Shown: piece by piece, positions 6,656-7,947 of the stretch
Position numbering within the stretch: the first letter of the stretch is position 1
How the letters are laid out: the number at the start of each line of letters is the position of its first letter
From: Flavobacteriales bacterium
GTDB taxonomy: Bacteria > Bacteroidota > Bacteroidia > Flavobacteriales > BACL11
Assembly: GCA_002724895.1 (NCBI GenBank)
Contig: PBQB01000045.1
Coordinates: 1 to 7,947, forward strand
Direction of reading: 5' to 3'
DNA length: 7,947 nucleotides
Notes under the pieces: model-generated
The model's input: the letters and a program-made list of their open reading frames with translations, nothing else
Database searches by the model: none
Told to the model about the DNA's origin: nothing
Translations under genes and position numbers: made by a program

Positions 6656-7654
6656 ATGAAACTAGCAATTGTTGGAGCAACAGGAATGGTGGGTAGAGAG
6701 ATGCTTAAAATTTTGGAGCAGAAAAAAATCTTAATAGAGGAGTTAATTCTTGTAGCTTCTGAAAAGTCAGTAGGAAAAAAGCTAATGTTCAAAAACAAAA
6801 AGCTTAGTGTTATATCATTATCAAGCTTAGTTAAAAGAAAAATAGATTTCGCATTGTTTTCCGCAGGAAAAGAGGTATCAAAACTGTGGGCTCCAAAATT
6901 AGCAGAAAAAGGGTGTCGAGTTATAGACAATTCATCATATTGGAGAATGTGTTCTAAGCATAAGTTAATTGTTCCAGAGATAAATGGAGAAATAATTGAC
7001 AATAAAGACATGATAATCGCTAACCCTAACTGCTCAACTATTCAGCTAGTGGCAGTTCTCTATCCTTTACACCAAAAATATAAAATAAGCCGAGTAATAG
7101 TGTCTACTTATCAGTCTGTTTCAGGAACAGGAAAAAGAGCGGTTGAACAATTACGGAATGAAGAAAAAGGATTGAATAGTAAGAAAGTTTACCCATATCA
7201 AATATACAAGAATGTGCTTCCTCATTGTGATGATTTCGAAGAAAATGGATACACAAAAGAAGAAATGAAAATTATCAATGAAACAAAAAAAATTTTAGAC
7301 GAGAAAATAAACATTACCGCAACGGCAGCAAGAGTTCCTGTATTAAGAGGACATTCTGAAAGTGTAAATATAACTTTCGAAAAGAGTTTTTCTATAGAAG
7401 AAGTGAAAAAGACACTAGAAAATATAAGAGGAATAAAGTTAGCTGATAATACTTCAAAGAATATATACCCAACGCCAATTACTTCTGAAAATCAGAATGA
7501 GGTTTTCGTTGGAAGAATTCGTAGGGACGAGTCATTAAAAAATACAATTAACTTGTGGATAGTAGCAGACAATTTAAGAAAAGGAGCAGCCACTAACACG
7601 GTACAGATTTTACAAAAAATTTTAAAGAAATCGAAAACAAATGATAGTAAGTAA
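6656..7654 (+). CDS. asd: Aspartate-semialdehyde dehydrogenase
   Basis: This enzyme reduces aspartyl phosphate to aspartate semialdehyde with NADPH. That is the branch point to lysine/diaminopimelate (and so peptidoglycan), threonine and methionine. The 332-residue length is typical of the bacterial type. The N-terminal dinucleotide-binding loop is GATGMVG (7-13). FALFSAGKEVS and VIDNSSYWRM are the usual substrate-binding strands. The catalytic Cys126 lies in NPNCSTIQ. STYQSVSGTGKRAVEQL is the family helix. His233 in RVPVLRGHSESV is the acid/base residue. The NGYTKEEMK segment is typical of the family and fits Bacteroidota. It has its own likely promoter and is divergent from uvrC. Its last 14 bases overlap the start of the sulfotransferase-like gene in another frame. 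Confidence 0.97.
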   Translation: MKLAIVGATGMVGREMLKILEQKKILIEELILVASEKSVGKKLMFKNKKLSVISLSSLVKRKIDFALFSAGKEVSKLWAPKLAEKGCRVIDNSSYWRMCSKHKLIVPEINGEIIDNKDMIIANPNCSTIQLVAVLYPLHQKYKISRVIVSTYQSVSGTGKRAVEQLRNEEKGLNSKKVYPYQIYKNVLPHCDDFEENGYTKEEMKIINETKKILDEKINITATAARVPVLRGHSESVNITFEKSFSIEEVKKTLENIRGIKLADNTSKNIYPTPITSENQNEVFVGRIRRDESLKNTINLWIVADNLRKGAATNTVQILQKILKKSKTNDSK

Positions 7655-7947
7655 AGAATATAAGTTTGTTTTTATAGGCTTACCATTTTCAGCATCATCT
7701 GCAATAACAAGAGATTTATGTAATAATTATGCAGGAAAACCTCGTTTGGCCAAACATTCATTATATCATGAATTCAAAAAAACAGCGCAAAAAAAAGAAC
7801 TAGATTATTTAGTCTTTGCAGTGTTAAGAAACCCTATGGAAATTGTGATATCAAGCTATCAAAAAATGAAGACAAATAAAAAGGGAAATTTAGATAATCC
7901 AAAATTATTTAAAGAAAATGGAGGGCATATTTCAAAAAAACAAAGAA
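7641..7947 (+). CDS. Sulfotransferase family protein (N-terminal part)
   Basis: The 102 visible codons read as the start of a PAPS-dependent sulfotransferase, which would transfer sulfate to a glycan or other acceptor. The evidence is the order of motifs. A KFVFIGLPFSASSAITRDL segment (8-26) stands where the 5'-phosphosulfate loop belongs. A KHSLYHEF segment (38-45) resembles the KH motif of carbohydrate-type enzymes. A 3'-phosphate motif follows, VLRNPMEIVISSY (61-73), with Arg63 and Ser71 at the canonical 8-residue spacing. The basic residue normally after the loop proline is Phe16 here, which is unusual. The ATG at 7641 overlaps the asd end by 14 bases; no other start gives a complete first strand, so co-transcription with asd is likely. 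The 3' end lies outside the window. The acceptor cannot be told. Confidence 0.72.
   Translation, partial: MIVSKEYKFVFIGLPFSASSAITRDLCNNYAGKPRLAKHSLYHEFKKTAQKKELDYLVFAVLRNPMEIVISSYQKMKTNKKGNLDNPKLFKENGGHISKKQR

Noticed and set aside
6616..7011. Minus-strand open frame of 131 codons
   Set aside because: It is antisense to the asd N-terminus and its promoter, with no domain signal. The asd frame carries the nucleotide-binding loop and catalytic residues.

Overview
This window is AT-rich (about 30% GC by eye) and tightly packed. It looks like the chromosome of a Bacteroidota/Flavobacteriia-type bacterium, perhaps a small-genome marine or host-associated lineage. Four things point that way. No gene has a clear Shine-Dalgarno sequence. 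Bacteroidota-type -7 boxes (TAnnTTTG) lie just upstream of lysS and asd. The sugar isomerase is the short bifunctional phosphoglucose/phosphomannose type. Several proteins (UvrC, LysS, Asd) read like the Bacteroidota versions of their families. This placement is an inference from style, not from a search.

Layout. Positions 1-1074 (minus) hold the first 358 codons of a tandem-fused peptide-type ABC ATPase that runs off the left edge. Positions 1172-2856 (minus) are a two-gene operon with a 4-base ATGA overlap: a PGI/PMI-family sugar-phosphate isomerase followed by lipB. A possible intrinsic terminator straddles the lipB stop codon. A 91-bp divergent spacer with a perfect -7 box leads into lysS (2948-4456, plus) and, 5 bp later, a single-domain rhodanese (4462-4818). 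The rhodanese converges on uvrC (4811-6532, minus) with an 8-bp tail-to-tail overlap. A 123-bp, extremely AT-rich divergent spacer containing a long imperfect inverted repeat separates uvrC from asd (6656-7654, plus). The asd 3' end overlaps the start of a sulfotransferase-like gene (7641 onward, plus) that runs off the right edge. No gene-free stretch exceeds 125 bp. I found no tRNA, rRNA, CRISPR array, insertion sequence or phage gene.

Biology. Most genes are housekeeping: peptide or nickel uptake energy supply (ABC), central sugar-phosphate interconversion (PGI/PMI), lipoate attachment to 2-oxoacid dehydrogenases and the glycine cleavage system (LipB), lysyl-tRNA charging (LysS), sulfur-transfer-type chemistry (rhodanese), nucleotide excision repair (UvrC) and the aspartate-family amino acid branch (Asd). 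The likely accessory gene is the sulfotransferase, which would decorate a glycan or other acceptor.

I did not find a convincing new multi-gene system. The best leads are a UvrC whose usual four-cysteine (Fe-S) segment is replaced by a shorter cysteine-free stretch, a sulfotransferase with an altered 5'-phosphate loop, and two genes with the same -7-like box exactly 4 nt before ATG, which would fit leaderless mRNAs.
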